DNA of 64,000 nucleotides from Bufo bufo. Lineage: Eukaryota > Chordata > Amphibia > Anura > Bufonidae. Location of the stretch: positions 33,472,192-33,536,191 of the forward strand of contig NC_053392.1 of assembly GCF_905171765.1 (NCBI RefSeq). The letters are read 5' to 3'. The notes below the pieces were generated by a model, which saw only the letters and a program-made list of their open reading frames with translations, ran no database searches and had not been told where the DNA came from. Both the position numbers and the translations under genes were made by a program. Shown here in pieces: positions 33,928 to 43,984 of the stretch (its first letter is position 1; every line of letters begins with the position of its first letter).

Positions 33928-36900
33928 CCTCTTAAGGACACAGCCTTATTTCACCTTAAAGCGAACCTTTCACCTGGATTTCACTTAATAAACTATCAAA
34001 AGTACCTTATAGATCATCCTCATTGTGTTATCATACAGTCTTGTCCCGCTTTTCTGTCATGTATATGCATAAAAAAATCGCTTTATAAAGTACTCTTCTC
34101 CAGCTCCACAAGTCACGTTAGAAGTCAAGGGGGTAGCCCTTCCCTCACTCCAGGCTGTAACTCCCCTGCCCTAACCCCCGCCTCTATGCAGTCTAATTGA
34201 CAGCCGGCTCAGTCGCCGGGACCGTGCTTGTACAGGCGGCGCATGCGCCGTCGGACTCAAGCGCGATCCTGTAACTGAATCGCGCGTGAGGAAGAGAAGA
34301 CAGGCAGGCATCGGAGACGGCGCATGCGCGATTCAGTTACAGGATCGCGCTCGAGTCCGACGGCGCATGCGCCGCCTGTACAAGCGCGGTCCCTGGCGAC
34401 TGAGCCGGGTGTCAATTAGACTGCATAGAGGCGGGGTTAGGGCAGGGGAGTTACAGCCTGGAGTGAGGGAAGGGCTACCCCCTTGACTTCTACCGTGACT
34501 TGTGGAGCTGGAGAAGAGGACTTTATAAAGCGATTTTTCCATGCATATACATGACAGAAAAGTGGGACAAGACAAGACAACACAATGAGGATGATCTATA
34601 AGGTACTTTTGATAGTTTATTAAGTGAAATCCAGGTGAAAGGTTCGCTTTAAGGACCAGACCATTTTTTGCAAATCTGACCAGTGTCACTTTAAGTGGTG
34701 ATAACTTTAAAACACTTTGACTTATCCAGGCCATTCTGAGATTGTTTTTTCGTCACATATTGTACTTTATGACACTGTAAAAATGAAAAAAAAAAATTTG
34801 CATTAAAAAATACCTAATTTACCAAAAAAAAATTAAAATTTGCAAATTTCAAAGTTTCAGTTTCTCTACTTCTGTAATACATAGTAATACCCCCAAAAAT
34901 TGTGATGACTTTACATTCCCCATATGTCTACTTCATGTTTGAATTATTTTGGGAATGATATTTTATTTTTTGGGGATGTTATAAGGCTTAGAAGTTTAGA
35001 AGCAAATCTTGAAATTTTTCAGAAATTTACAAAAACCCAATTTTTAGGGACCAGTTCAGGTCTGAAGTCACTTTGTGAGGCTTACATAATAGAAACCACC
35101 GAAAAAATAACCCCATTCTATAAACTACACCCCTCAAGGTATTCAAAACTGATTTTACAAACTTCGTTAACCCTCTAGGTGTATTGGCAAATGGGGATGA
35201 AATTTGAGAATTTCATTTTCTTCCCTATTTTTCCATTTTAACCCATTTTTCCACTAACAAAGCAAGGGTTAACAGCCAAACAAGACTGTATCTTTATTGC
35301 CCTGACTCTGCCGTTTACAGAAACACACCATATGTGGCTGTAAACTACTATACGGCCACACAGCGGTGCGTAGAGTGAAAGGAATGCCATTTGGTTTTTG
35401 GAAGGCAGATTTTGCTAGACTGGTTTATTTACACCATGTCCCATTTGAAGCCCCCCTGATGCACCCCTAGAGTAGAAACTCCATAAAAGTGACCCCATCT
35501 AAGAAACTACACCCCTCAAGGTATTCAAAACTGATTTTACAAACTTTGTTAACCCTTTAGGTGTTGCACAAGATTTAATGGAAAATAGAGATACAATTTC
35601 AAAATTTCACTTTTTTGGCAGATTTTCCATTTTAATATTTTTTTTCCAGTTACAAAGCAAGGGTTAACAACCAAACAAAACTCATTATTTATGGCCCTGA
35701 TTCTGTAGTTTACAGAAACACCCCATATGTGGTCGTAAACCGCTGTACGGGCACACGGCAGGGCGCATAAGGAAAGGAATGCCATACGGTTTTTGGAAGG
35801 CAGATTTTGCTGGACTGGTTTTTTTGACACCATGTCCCATTTGAAGCCCCCCTGATGCACCCCTAGAGTAGAAACTCCAAAAAATTTACCCCATTTTAGA
35901 AACTACGGGATAGGGTGGCAGTTTTGTTGGTACTAGTTTAGGGTACATATGTACATATATTTTTGGTTGCTCTATATTACACTTTTTGTGCGGCAAGGTA
36001 ACAAGAAATAGCTTTTTTGGCACCGTTTTTTTTTTTTATTTACAACATTCATCTGACAGGTTAGATCATGTGGTAATTTTATAGAGCAGGTTGTCACGGA
36101 CGCGGCGATACCTAATATGTATACAATTTTTTTTATTTATGTAAGTTTTACACAATGATTTCATTTTTAAAACAAAAAAAGTTTTAGTGTCTCTATAGTC
36201 TAAGAGCCATAGTTTTTTCAGTTTTTGGGCGATTATCTTAAGTAGGGTGGGATGAGATGACGGTTTGATTGGCACTATTTTGGGGTGCATATGACTTTTT
36301 GATCGCTTGCTATTACACTTTTTGTGACGTAAGATGACAAAAATTGCTTTTTTTACACCGTTTTTCTTTTTCTTTTTTTTACGGTGGTCACCTGAGGGGT
36401 TAGGTCATGTGATATTTTTATAGAGCCAGTCGATACGAACGCGGCGATACCTAATATGTATACTTTTTTTTTATTTATGTAAGTTTTACACAATGATTTC
36501 ATTTTTTAAACAAAAAAAAATCATGTTTTAGTGTTTCCATAGTCTAAGAGCCATAGTTTTTTCAGTTTTTGGCCGATTATCTTGGGTAGGGTCTGATTTT
36601 TGCAGGATGAGATGACGGTTTTATTGTTACAATTTTGGCGTACATGCGACTTTTTTTATCACTTTTATTACCTTTTTTGGGAAGTAAGGTGGGCAAAATT
36701 TCAATTTCATCATAGTTTTTTATTTTTTATTTTTATGGCGTTCACCGTTCGGGTAAAGTAACATGACCGTTTTATAGATCAGGTCGTTACGGATCCGGCG
36801 ATACCAAACGTGTAGGGAATTTAATTTTTTTCATTTTTAATCAGAGATAAATGTGTTTTTTGATTTTTACATTTTTTTCACTTTTTTTTTACTTTTTTTT

Positions 36901-37582
36901 TTACCCAGACCCACTTGGTTCTTGAAGATCCAGTGGGTCTGATGTCTGTATAAGACAGTACAGTACACCATATAGTGTTTTATACTGTATTTTACTTACA
37001 CTTTGTCTGAACAGATCTATGCCTTTAGCACAGATCTGTTCAGCACCATGGACAGCAGGATGCCTGAGAAGGCGTCCTGTTGCCATGGGAACCTTCCCCG
37101 TTCGCTCAGTTGTAGCCACAACTGCGCAGACGGGGAAGGGTAAGGAGGGGGGCTGTCTGGGGGCTCTCTCCCTCTCCATCGGGGGGCTGCAAAGGCACAG
37201 CAGCCCCCCGATGGGAGAGGGAGGGAGCTCCCTGAGCTGTTAACCTTTTTCATACAACGGTCCGTACGGACCGCGGTATGGAAAGGGTTAAACGGCTGAC
37301 ATCGCATCACAGATGTCAGCCGTTTATACCAGGGTGTCAGCAATGTGCTGATCAGGGACCGCGGGGATCAGAAACTGCAGAAAGCGCAGCAAACCGCAGG
37401 TCTGAATTGACCTGCGGTTTGTTGCGATCGCTGACATGGGGGGGTCACGGGACCCCCCCGCGCATGTAGCCGAGGTGCCTGCTCAATGATTTGAGCAGGC
37501 ACCTTGTTCCGATCACAGCTGGCCGGGCGGCAGTGATCAGAACAACACATGACGTACCGGTACGTCATGTGTCCTTAAGGGG
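33928..37582. mobile_element. TTAA-target transposon, 3.66 kb, no transposase seen
   Basis: Flanked by TTAA at 33924-33927 and 37583-37586. Inverted ends are CCTCTTAAGGACACA and TGTGTCCTTAAGGGG. The host sequence CAAAATACTGA joins to GGGGTTTGATATACC across it, matching neighbouring repeat units. TTAA targets are used by piggyBac- and Kolobok-type transposons; which one cannot be said. The interior has direct repeats of roughly 370 bp (words AAGCAAGGGTTAACA near 35262 and 35656; GGCGATACCTAATATGTATAC-type near 36100 and 36440), poly-A/T runs and GC-rich palindromes (37180-37480). No gene. Confidence 0.85.
33960..34648. mobile_element. 689-bp near-perfect foldback, TTAA flanked
   Basis: Left arm 33960-34287 and right arm 34325-34648 are reverse complements with very few differences, around a 37-bp loop. 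The outer ends are AGCGAACCTTTCACC and GGTGAAAGGTTCGCT, flanked by TTAA (33956-33959, 34649-34652). Arm centres hold GGCGGCGCATGCGCCG. Removing it joins the outer TTAA element cleanly, so it is the youngest layer of this nest. Confidence 0.93.
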
Positions 37583-37632
37583 TTAAGGGGTTTGATATAC
37601 CTACTTCCACAATATACTGACCGCCTAATGTA

Positions 37633-38822
37633 CCTCCAGCCACATAATCACAAGTTCTTTTCTGTCAGGTGAATGCCTAATTTTTGGGGCCTGTACTCCA
37701 GTGGCCTACAGTTAATTTTTTATCTATTCCTCAGTACATTATACAGTCCTCACCCCTGACCACCAGGACCAGGTAGCGCTCTGTCAGTACATGGCGTCCT
37801 CCCTTCTCCGCTGCTCCGCTGTGTACTGGGGCTTATTCTGACACTAGGGCTGGCTTCACATCCCAATTTTGCCATCCATTTAATGCATAGCAAAAATGCA
37901 TACGTTAACAAATGCCTCAGACTGATGCCGTACAGGTGCGTCCGTTCACCATACAGTTCCCTTGTAAAAATAATATATATGTTAATGTATGCATTTTTTT
38001 TAATAGACTGCAGGATACAAAAACGTGGAGTGCTGCACATTTGTATACATCAAACCGATAGAAAAAATGTGATGTGAACGCACTGGGGGTGCGTGCTAAA
38101 ATTTTCTGTGGGGCCCAGTCAGTTCTAGCTACATCACCGCACATCTCCTTCTCTCCTCCAGGCCCGGCCCAGCAGTGACGTCATGACGTGTGTCTAACTG
38201 CTGCAGCGGGCCTGAGGACAGAAGGAGCGCAGGGAGCTGCGGTTAATGGATGACCTTCGCTCCAGCAATGATAGGTATGTGAGTGGGCCCCGGGGGGGGG
38301 TCATTACACTGTGAGGGCCCCTTACACAGTATAATGAGCCCCAGTGCCCCCCATTTAGTATAATGATCCCCATCAGTATGATGAACACCAGAGCCCCCAT
38401 TCAATATAATGACTCCCAGTGACCACCATACAGTATAATGACCCCCAGTGTGGGGGGTTATTCTGAATGGGGGGCGACTGGGGGTTATTATTTTGAATGG
38501 AGGGCCACTGTGGGTTCATTATTCTGTGTGTGGGGCCACTGGGGGTCATTATACGGTGTTTGGGGGCATTGGAGGGGTCATTATACTGTGTGAATGGCCA
38601 CTAGTGGTCATTATATTGTATAAGGGCCACTGGTGGTCATTATACCGTGTGGAAGCCACAGAGGGACATGTAAATGTACAAAAATGCCTCAAGGGGGCCC
38701 ACTGGGATTTATCGCCCAAGGGCCCACATAAACCTGGAGCCGGCCCTGCCTCCAGCCACATAATCACAAGTTCTTTTCTGTCAGGTGAATGCCTATTATT
38801 TGGGGCCTGTACTCCTGTGGCC
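37633..38822. repeat. Direct repeat pair, offset 1116 bp
   Basis: About 72 bp beginning CCTCCAGCCACATAATCACA at 37633 recurs at 38749 with few differences (shared later word GGGGCCTGTACTCC). This shows a segmental duplication or an insertion event inside the hAT-type element. Confidence 0.85.
38290..38670. repeat. Inverted pair of degenerate tandem arrays
   Basis: The left half repeats CAGTATAATGACCCCCAGTG-type units and the right half repeats the complement (GGGGTCATTATACTGTGTG), meeting near 38450. About 30-bp units, diverged. Confidence 0.75.
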
Positions 38823-39902
38823 AAAAATAAAATGTTTCTAGTCTCCAGCAAGGCACATTTTTGAGAGTTTCCCTTTACGACGCATAAAAATGGCCCCTGA
38901 TTAAAATACATATTTTTTGTGGGAATTTTTGCAAATGATCCCCCTCTGGTATGTCACTGTCCATGTTGTGGGAGAATTGGTGCACTTGTAGTAAGTATTT
39001 GGTGGCTGCAAATATGACCTGAAGGTTTTTCAGGTTCGCCTTACATTAAAGTCAATAGGGCCCTCCGCGAACACGCAGTTTGCGAACACTATTTAGATGT
39101 TCTTTTGCAAACTTCTGAAGCTAAATTTTGCGGTGAGCATGGAGAAGAGGTTTCCTTCTGATAACTCTTCCAAAAAGGCCATATATGTGCAGGTGTCACT
39201 GAACAGTAGAACAATGTACCACAACTCCAGAGTCTGAGAATCTTCCTGAAGGTCTTTTGCAGTCAAGCGAGGGTTCTGATTTGTCTTTCTAGCAATCCTA
39301 CGAGCAGCTGTCTCTGAAATTTCTCTTGGTCTTCCAGACCGTCTCTTGACCTCCACTGTTCCTGTTAACTACCATTTCTTACTTTCGAACTCTGGAAATG
39401 GCAACCTGAAAACGCTTTGCTATCTTCTTATAGCCTTCTCCTGCCTTGTGGGCCTCAACCATTTTCATTTGTAGAGTGTTAGGCAGCCGCTTAGAAGAAC
39501 CCATGGCTGCTGATTTTTGGGACAAGGTTGGAGGATTCTGGGTATTTATAAAACTTTAAAATCTTCATCACATGATCTTTCCTAACGAAGATTGTGAACA
39601 AACCTTAACCTTTACAGGCTATTTAAGGTCTGAGACCTCAGTTATCTGAACAGTCAAATTTCCTTGGGTTCCCAGACTTTTGGAAGGAACTTCTTTCCTT
39701 TTTTCATTCTAAAATTGTACAAATCCAAAATAATACACTGATGTTGCTTAAAATGTTGAAAAGTGTGTTTTATCTTTTACTTTAGGCCTTTTGGAGATCA
39801 TTTCATCTTCAACGTGCTTAACTGTTCACAGTAACAGTAATTTTGACCAGGGGAGCACAAACTTTTGCATGGCACTGTAGGTACAATTCAATTAGACAAG
39901 AC

Positions 39903-41095
39903 TAAATTAACCCCTTAAGGAGCAGGTCCATTTTCATTTTTGCATTTTCGTTTTTTGCTCCCCAATTGTAATAGAACTTTTAAAAAATTTTGTTCATATG
40001 AGGGGGTAATTTTTTTTACAGGATAATTTGCATTTGTTAACATCACCATTTAATGTACCATGTCTTGTATTGGAAAATGGGCAAAAATTCTTTGTATGGT
40101 AAAATTGAAAAAAAATAAAACAGGATTCCGAAAAACGTTTTTAGGTTTTGATATTAAAATAGCATTGGCTGTTTGCTAAAAAGGACTTCCTTAGGCTACA
40201 TGCACACGAACGCTGTTTGTTTCCGTGTCCATTCAGTTTTTTTTGCGGATAGGATGCGGACCCACTGTCCGCATCAGTGTGTCCGTTCCGTAGCCCCTCA
40301 AAAAAAATATAACATGTCCTATTCTTGTCTGTTTTAGGCATTGTTACAATGGATCCGCAAAAAAAAAAACTGATGCATACGGATGTCATCCGTTGTTTTT
40401 TGCGGATCCGCAATTTGCGGACCGCAAAACACATACGGTCCTGTGCATGTAGCCTTATTCTGAGAATCAATATGATTACAGTGATGCCAAATTTGTATAG
40501 ATTTCTTTGTTTTACTACTTTGAAAAAAAAAATAAATTCTTTGCATCACCATTTTCTGACAGCCTTAACTTTTATAGTTCTGCCTACAGAGCTGTATGAG
40601 TACTTGTTTTTTTGGGACAAATTTTAGTTTTTAGTGGTACTGTTGCAGGAAAAATATTTTTATACTTTAATAACTCAGACATTTTTTAACGTGGCGATAC
40701 CTGTTATGTTTATTTTTTATTGTTATATAAAATTCGGAAAGGAGAATTTTTAATATATCTAACATTTAGCCCCCTTAGGGGGTTAGAACCTGCGATCTTC
40801 TGATCTCTTGTTCTATAGACCATATTACAGAACTATTATGCTCCATGGAAGTTGGACGCTTGGTTTGCTGAGCTGTGCCTCGTGTACAGCTTTGCAGGCA
40901 GTTTACTATGACAGGCCTGGGAATCTTAAGTAGACCCAGAGCTCTCAGGGTAACTGATCGGAGCCTCCCAATTTCACTGCGGGGGCCCCAATTGGAAGAC
41001 AGAGAGAGCTCCCTCCCTCTGGCTAATTCCACAGATGCCACAATCGCTATTGAATGCAGGGTTTGTCATTGCAGCCGTCAATACAGCCTTGATTA
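39903..41095. mobile_element. TTAA-type element relic with Harbinger-like MITE inside
   Basis: The left end is TTAACCCCTTAAGGAGCAGG, like other TTAA elements here. The right end is not clear; the pentamer array resumes near 41100. Interior text (for example TGCCAAATTTGTATAGA) resembles the stretch at 63700-64000, so both belong to one dispersed family. No gene. Confidence 0.5.
40194..40454. mobile_element. Harbinger-like MITE, 261 bp, TTA duplication
   Basis: The ends are GGCTACATGCACACGAACG and CGGTCCTGTGCATGTAGCC, flanked by TTA on both sides. The centre has inverted CCGCAAAAAA and TTTTTTGCGG words. The 3-bp TTA target duplication points to the PIF/Harbinger group. Confidence 0.8.
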
Positions 41096-41099
41096 GCCA

Positions 41100-41720
41100 A
41101 CTGTGAATTCGATTAGATTAGAATAAACTACACTGCTACTAGACTAGACTAAATTAGAATAGATTAGATAAGATAAAATATGAATAGAGGAGAAAAATTT
41201 GTTAAAACTAGGCTACCATGGATTATTTCAGGCTAGACTAAATTAGGATCTACATTAATAGACTACAGTAAATGTGAATAAAAGACACAAGGTTATTTAA
41301 AACTACCGTGGATTAGATTAGGCTACACTAAATTACAATAGGATACTCAAATTTGGGATAAACTAGACAATACTAAATAAGATAAAATTAGACTACACTA
41401 GAAAAGCCTAGACTAAATTAAGATCTATAAGACTAGATGAATTATGAGTAGAAGAGATGAGATTATTTAAAACTGGACTACCATGGATTAGAATAAATTA
41501 GATGATCTATTAGACTACATCAAATATGAATAGAAGAGATGAGACTACTTCAAACTAGACTATTGTGGATTAGATTAGACTAGATTAGGTTAGGTTAAAT
41601 TAGACTAGACTGGACTAAACTAGACTACACTAGATTAGATAAAACTAAATTAGATGGCACTAGATTTTTTTCTAGATTAGTTTTGATTAGGTTTGGATTA
41701 CACTAGAATTAAATATATCA
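41100..41720. repeat. Degenerate TAGAY pentamer array, segment 1
   Basis: GATTAGATTAGAATA, TAGACTAGACT and similar words with 5-bp rhythm for some 620 bp. Highly diverged. Confidence 0.85.
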
Positions 41721-41721
41721 A

Positions 41722-42702
41722 CCCCTTCCTGACAGGACGATTTTCAGTTTTTGCGTTTTCATTCTTTACTTCCTGCCTTCCTGGAGCCATAACTTTTTTA
41801 TTTTTCCATAGACATTCCTAAAGGCACCATTTTTAATATTGAATACGAGGTAGTGGAAAGCTTGAAAAAAATTTCCAAATGGGGTGGAATGGGATAAAAA
41901 TGCTATTCTACCACAATTTTATGGGTTTGGCGTTCCCTATGCAATAAAAAAAACTTACCAGTTAATTTTCTAAGTCAGTACGACTACAACTATAATACAT
42001 TTGTATAGTTTTTATTGTGTTTATCACAAAATAAAAACTGAGGAAAAGTTTTTTTTTTTTTTTTTGCATTGTGCTATTCTAAGCCCTATAACATTTTATA
42101 GTTATGTCTAGGGAGCTGTGTGAGGGCTTATTTTTGCAGGACAATCTGTAGTTTTTATTTTTTATCTGTTAAAAATGTATATTTTTATTTATTTATTTTA
42201 TTTTAGTGTCAGTTTTTATCTGCACTTTTTACTCTTCATTTATTATTTTGGGTTGTGTATGACTTCTTGATCACTTATTATTCAATTTCTTTCATTTTTT
42301 TTTGGTAGATGAAGCGACAAAAAAGTCAGCCATTTTGTATTTATTTTTTCTGGTTCGGCCTTCACCATATGGGATAAATACGTTTATATTTTATCGGTAT
42401 GGACATCTTGGGACATGGTGATCCCTATTTTTTTGATTGTTTATTTATTTTTAATATGGGGAAAGGGGGGGATGATTTCAATTTTTATAGTCTTTATATT
42501 TTTATACATTTTCTAAAACTTATTTTTTTAAGTCCCTCTTTTTTATGTCCCCCTAGGGGACTTACACATGTGATCGTCAGATCGCTTCTCCCATGGCATC
42601 TGAGGAGTTTAAAGTCTGTGATTGGCATTAACGCTGATCACAGAGTTTACCTCCGTGTGTTTGCTATGTAATACAGCAGTGACCCTGTAGGAAGGGGTTA
42701 CG
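41722..42702. mobile_element. Terminal-inverted-repeat element, about 980 bp
   Basis: Ends TCAACCCCTTCCTGACAGG and CCTGTAGGAAGGGGTTA are an inverted pair. The interior is T-rich with the same style as the TTAA elements. No coding capacity; the target duplication is unclear. Confidence 0.6.
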
Positions 42703-42957
42703 ATGGTAACATAAACTGAATCTTTAACCAGGAAATTCACTTTTAAACAATGCCTTGTAGGGCTAGCTCATTATAGAGGTAAATGGACTTCAAATCCATA
42801 TGCAAATGAGCAGTTAAGTGCACACAGGGCGGGCCTAAGTCACTCTGTGCACCATTGCTCCTCCTGCTTCCTCTGCCAGCCCCTCCCTTTCTTTCCAGGT
42901 TCTTGCATAGTCACTGACTTTCCTGGTGACAGATTCCCTTTAAATTTCATGTTCTAG

Positions 42958-43011
42958 GTGATGGATCTGATAAAGAAGAGGATGTCAAAGAACCCCGTAT
43001 TCAGCAGTACG
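42958..43011 (+). CDS. Gene 1 exon: cytoplasmic tail, 54 nt
   Basis: Bounded by TGTTCTAG and GTGAGA, phase 0 to 0. Encodes VMDLIKKRMSKNPVFSST, a basic, Ser-rich juxtamembrane tail directly after the LLDKK end of TM7, as in other adhesion GPCRs. An alternative frame (GDGSDKEEDVKEPRIQQY) is open too but does not fit the phase of the neighbouring exons. Confidence 0.82.
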
Positions 43012-43426
43012 GTGAGAAAAAACTTGAAAAAAGAATCTCGTTCGTAGGATCTTCTTGGATCTATATTGTATTGATAATTAGTATTGTACCTTCAATAGAG
43101 GAAGCGAAAACAACTGTAATGGGCCCCGGAGGGAGGGAGGGCCTGATGCTGAACTCCTTCTCCCAACAAGAAAACACTGCATTTTCATGCAGCCGCCACT
43201 AGGGTGAGCACAATGCAAAGAGAAGATTTCAGCTTCCAGGCCAGTAAATGGTAGCTGTATAAATTCCTATGAGTTCCCGCTGGGGCGTTGAGCTTTGGGA
43301 GTGACTGCTGCACGCATACTGGGAAACTGGGTGGCACATGGGGGCCCATACTAAGTTTTGCTAGGGGCCCCATGAGGTCAGTGTATGCTCATGTTGATAA
43401 TGTTTTTGTTAAACTGTTTTCCCCAG

Positions 43427-43450
43427 GCTACAACCGTCAGCTCCTACTGA
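43427..43450 (+). CDS. Gene 1 terminal coding exon with stop
   Basis: Acceptor TTTTCCCCAG at 43417-43426. In phase 0 it reads ATTVSSY then TGA at 43448-43450, giving the C-terminus SSTATTVSSY. The exon continues as 3' untranslated sequence; a GTAAGA at 43464 is probably unused. Ser/Thr-rich ends of this kind are usual for receptor tails. Confidence 0.75.
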   Translation, partial: ATTVSSY

Positions 43451-43980
43451 GGATCCAGGCAGAGGTAAGAGTACCCCCTCCCCTGAATTATGGCACTAAT
43501 GGGGGTCCAGAAAGGTGAGATATAAGGTGCTGTTTGGGGGCGCTCCAGAAGCTGTGTCCTCAGTATAGAGCTACATTTTCATCTGTCTGGTGCCTGTGAC
43601 ATGAAGGAAACTTTGGAGGACTTTACTCCCTGACTAATGGTCCCTTTACACGGGGCAATGTACAAGCAGATTGTCGGAAAGGAAGTGTGACATGAAGAGA
43701 GTCGTAAACAAAAAATAAATACAAGACATTAAATGTACCTTAAAATGGCACCCTTAAAAAATACTTGTTACACAAAAGAAAATAAAAAATAAATCAAGCC
43801 CTCCTGTGGGTATAGAAAAATGTGCATCTCTCCAATAAAAAAAAATAAAAAAATTGAAAAATATCCCTTCGTCCTGAAGGCCAAAATAGGTTGTGTTTTT
43901 AAGGTGTTAAGCCTGGTAACATTTAGCATTTTAATCATTAGCCTTACCCCTCTGCTAAATAACATGGTGTGTAAGGCTGA
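43451..43980. other. Probable 3' untranslated region of gene 1 and flank
   Basis: No other gene seen. AATAAA at 43714-43719 is the first clear poly(A) signal candidate after the stop. Sequence from about 43635 resembles a truncated dispersed repeat (GGTCCCTTTACACGGGGC). Confidence 0.45.
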
Positions 43981-43984
43981 ATTT

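Larger units (their letters stand above)
33218..39091. mobile_element. hAT-type element, 5874 bp, 8-bp target duplication TTTAGATG
   Basis: TTTAGATG flanks it at 33210-33217 and 39092-39099. The ends are TAGAGATGGCC on the left and GCGAACACTA on the right, with GTTCGC words inside both. No transposase is readable. Much of its length is a 3.66-kb TTAA element (33928-37582) and tandem duplications (33740-33925, 37600-38830). Family inferred from the duplication length and end sequence. Confidence 0.88.
32740..39504 (-). pseudogene. Tc1-type transposase in two halves
   Basis: The N-terminal half (39504 down to 39100) starts MGSSKRLPNTLQMKMVEAHK, has AGEGYKKIAKRFQVAISRVR, then a stop and a frame change into VKRRSGRPREISETAARRIA. 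The C-terminal half (33209 down to 32740) has DAFWKQVLWTDEG (first Asp), the GGGSIMFWG-type block near 33070, a KMDNDPKHT-type second-Asp region and a SPHSPDPNVIEN-like region (Glu). The break falls exactly at the 8-bp duplication of the inserted hAT-type element; dropping that insert gives a continuous frame across the join. Several other shifts exist. Confidence 0.87.
32494..39876 (-). mobile_element. Tc1/mariner-family element split by a hAT-type insertion
   Basis: The left end is CAGTGGCATTCAAAAGTTTG and the right end is CAAACTTTTGCATGGCACTG followed by TA. The left TA is separated by one extra G. Sub-terminal CTCTGGTCAAAA and TTTTGACCAGGGG also pair, as do GATGAAATGATCTCCAAAAG and its complement near 39795. 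Without the insertion at 33218-39091 it would be about 1.5 kb. The transposase is on the minus strand. Confidence 0.9.
1426..43450 (+). other. Gene 1 locus: adhesion GPCR, subfamily F-like (3' part of gene)
   Basis: Eight exons with AG/GT boundaries and compatible phases make one reading frame: 1426-1464, 1549-1587, 1829-1893, 13025-13198, 14062-15438, 32269-32310, 42958-43011 and 43427-43450 (stop TGA at 43448-43450). Exon order gives a Thr/Ser/Pro-rich stalk, GAIN domain, GPS, seven membrane segments and a short cytoplasmic tail. The signal peptide and more distal extracellular exons must lie left of the window. Introns of 11.1, 16.8 and 10.6 kb are filled by nested transposons and minisatellites. 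Family assignment rests on the GPS, the TM sequence and the 42-nt exon that ends TM7. I cannot tell which ADGRF member this is; wording such as KLLRPSISEG could fit an ADGRF3-like receptor. AATAAA at 43714-43719 is a possible poly(A) signal. Confidence 0.85.

Noticed and set aside
43427..43463. Reading the last gene 1 exon in another frame as YNRQLLLRIQAE and joining it to the exon at 61401
   Set aside because: It resembles the QLLLQV stretch of ADGRF1 and phases would allow it, but the preceding exon (42958-43011) fits the receptor tail in phase 0 and leads to a stop here. The signal-peptide exon at 51040 is a better partner for 61401. Kept only as a remote alternative.
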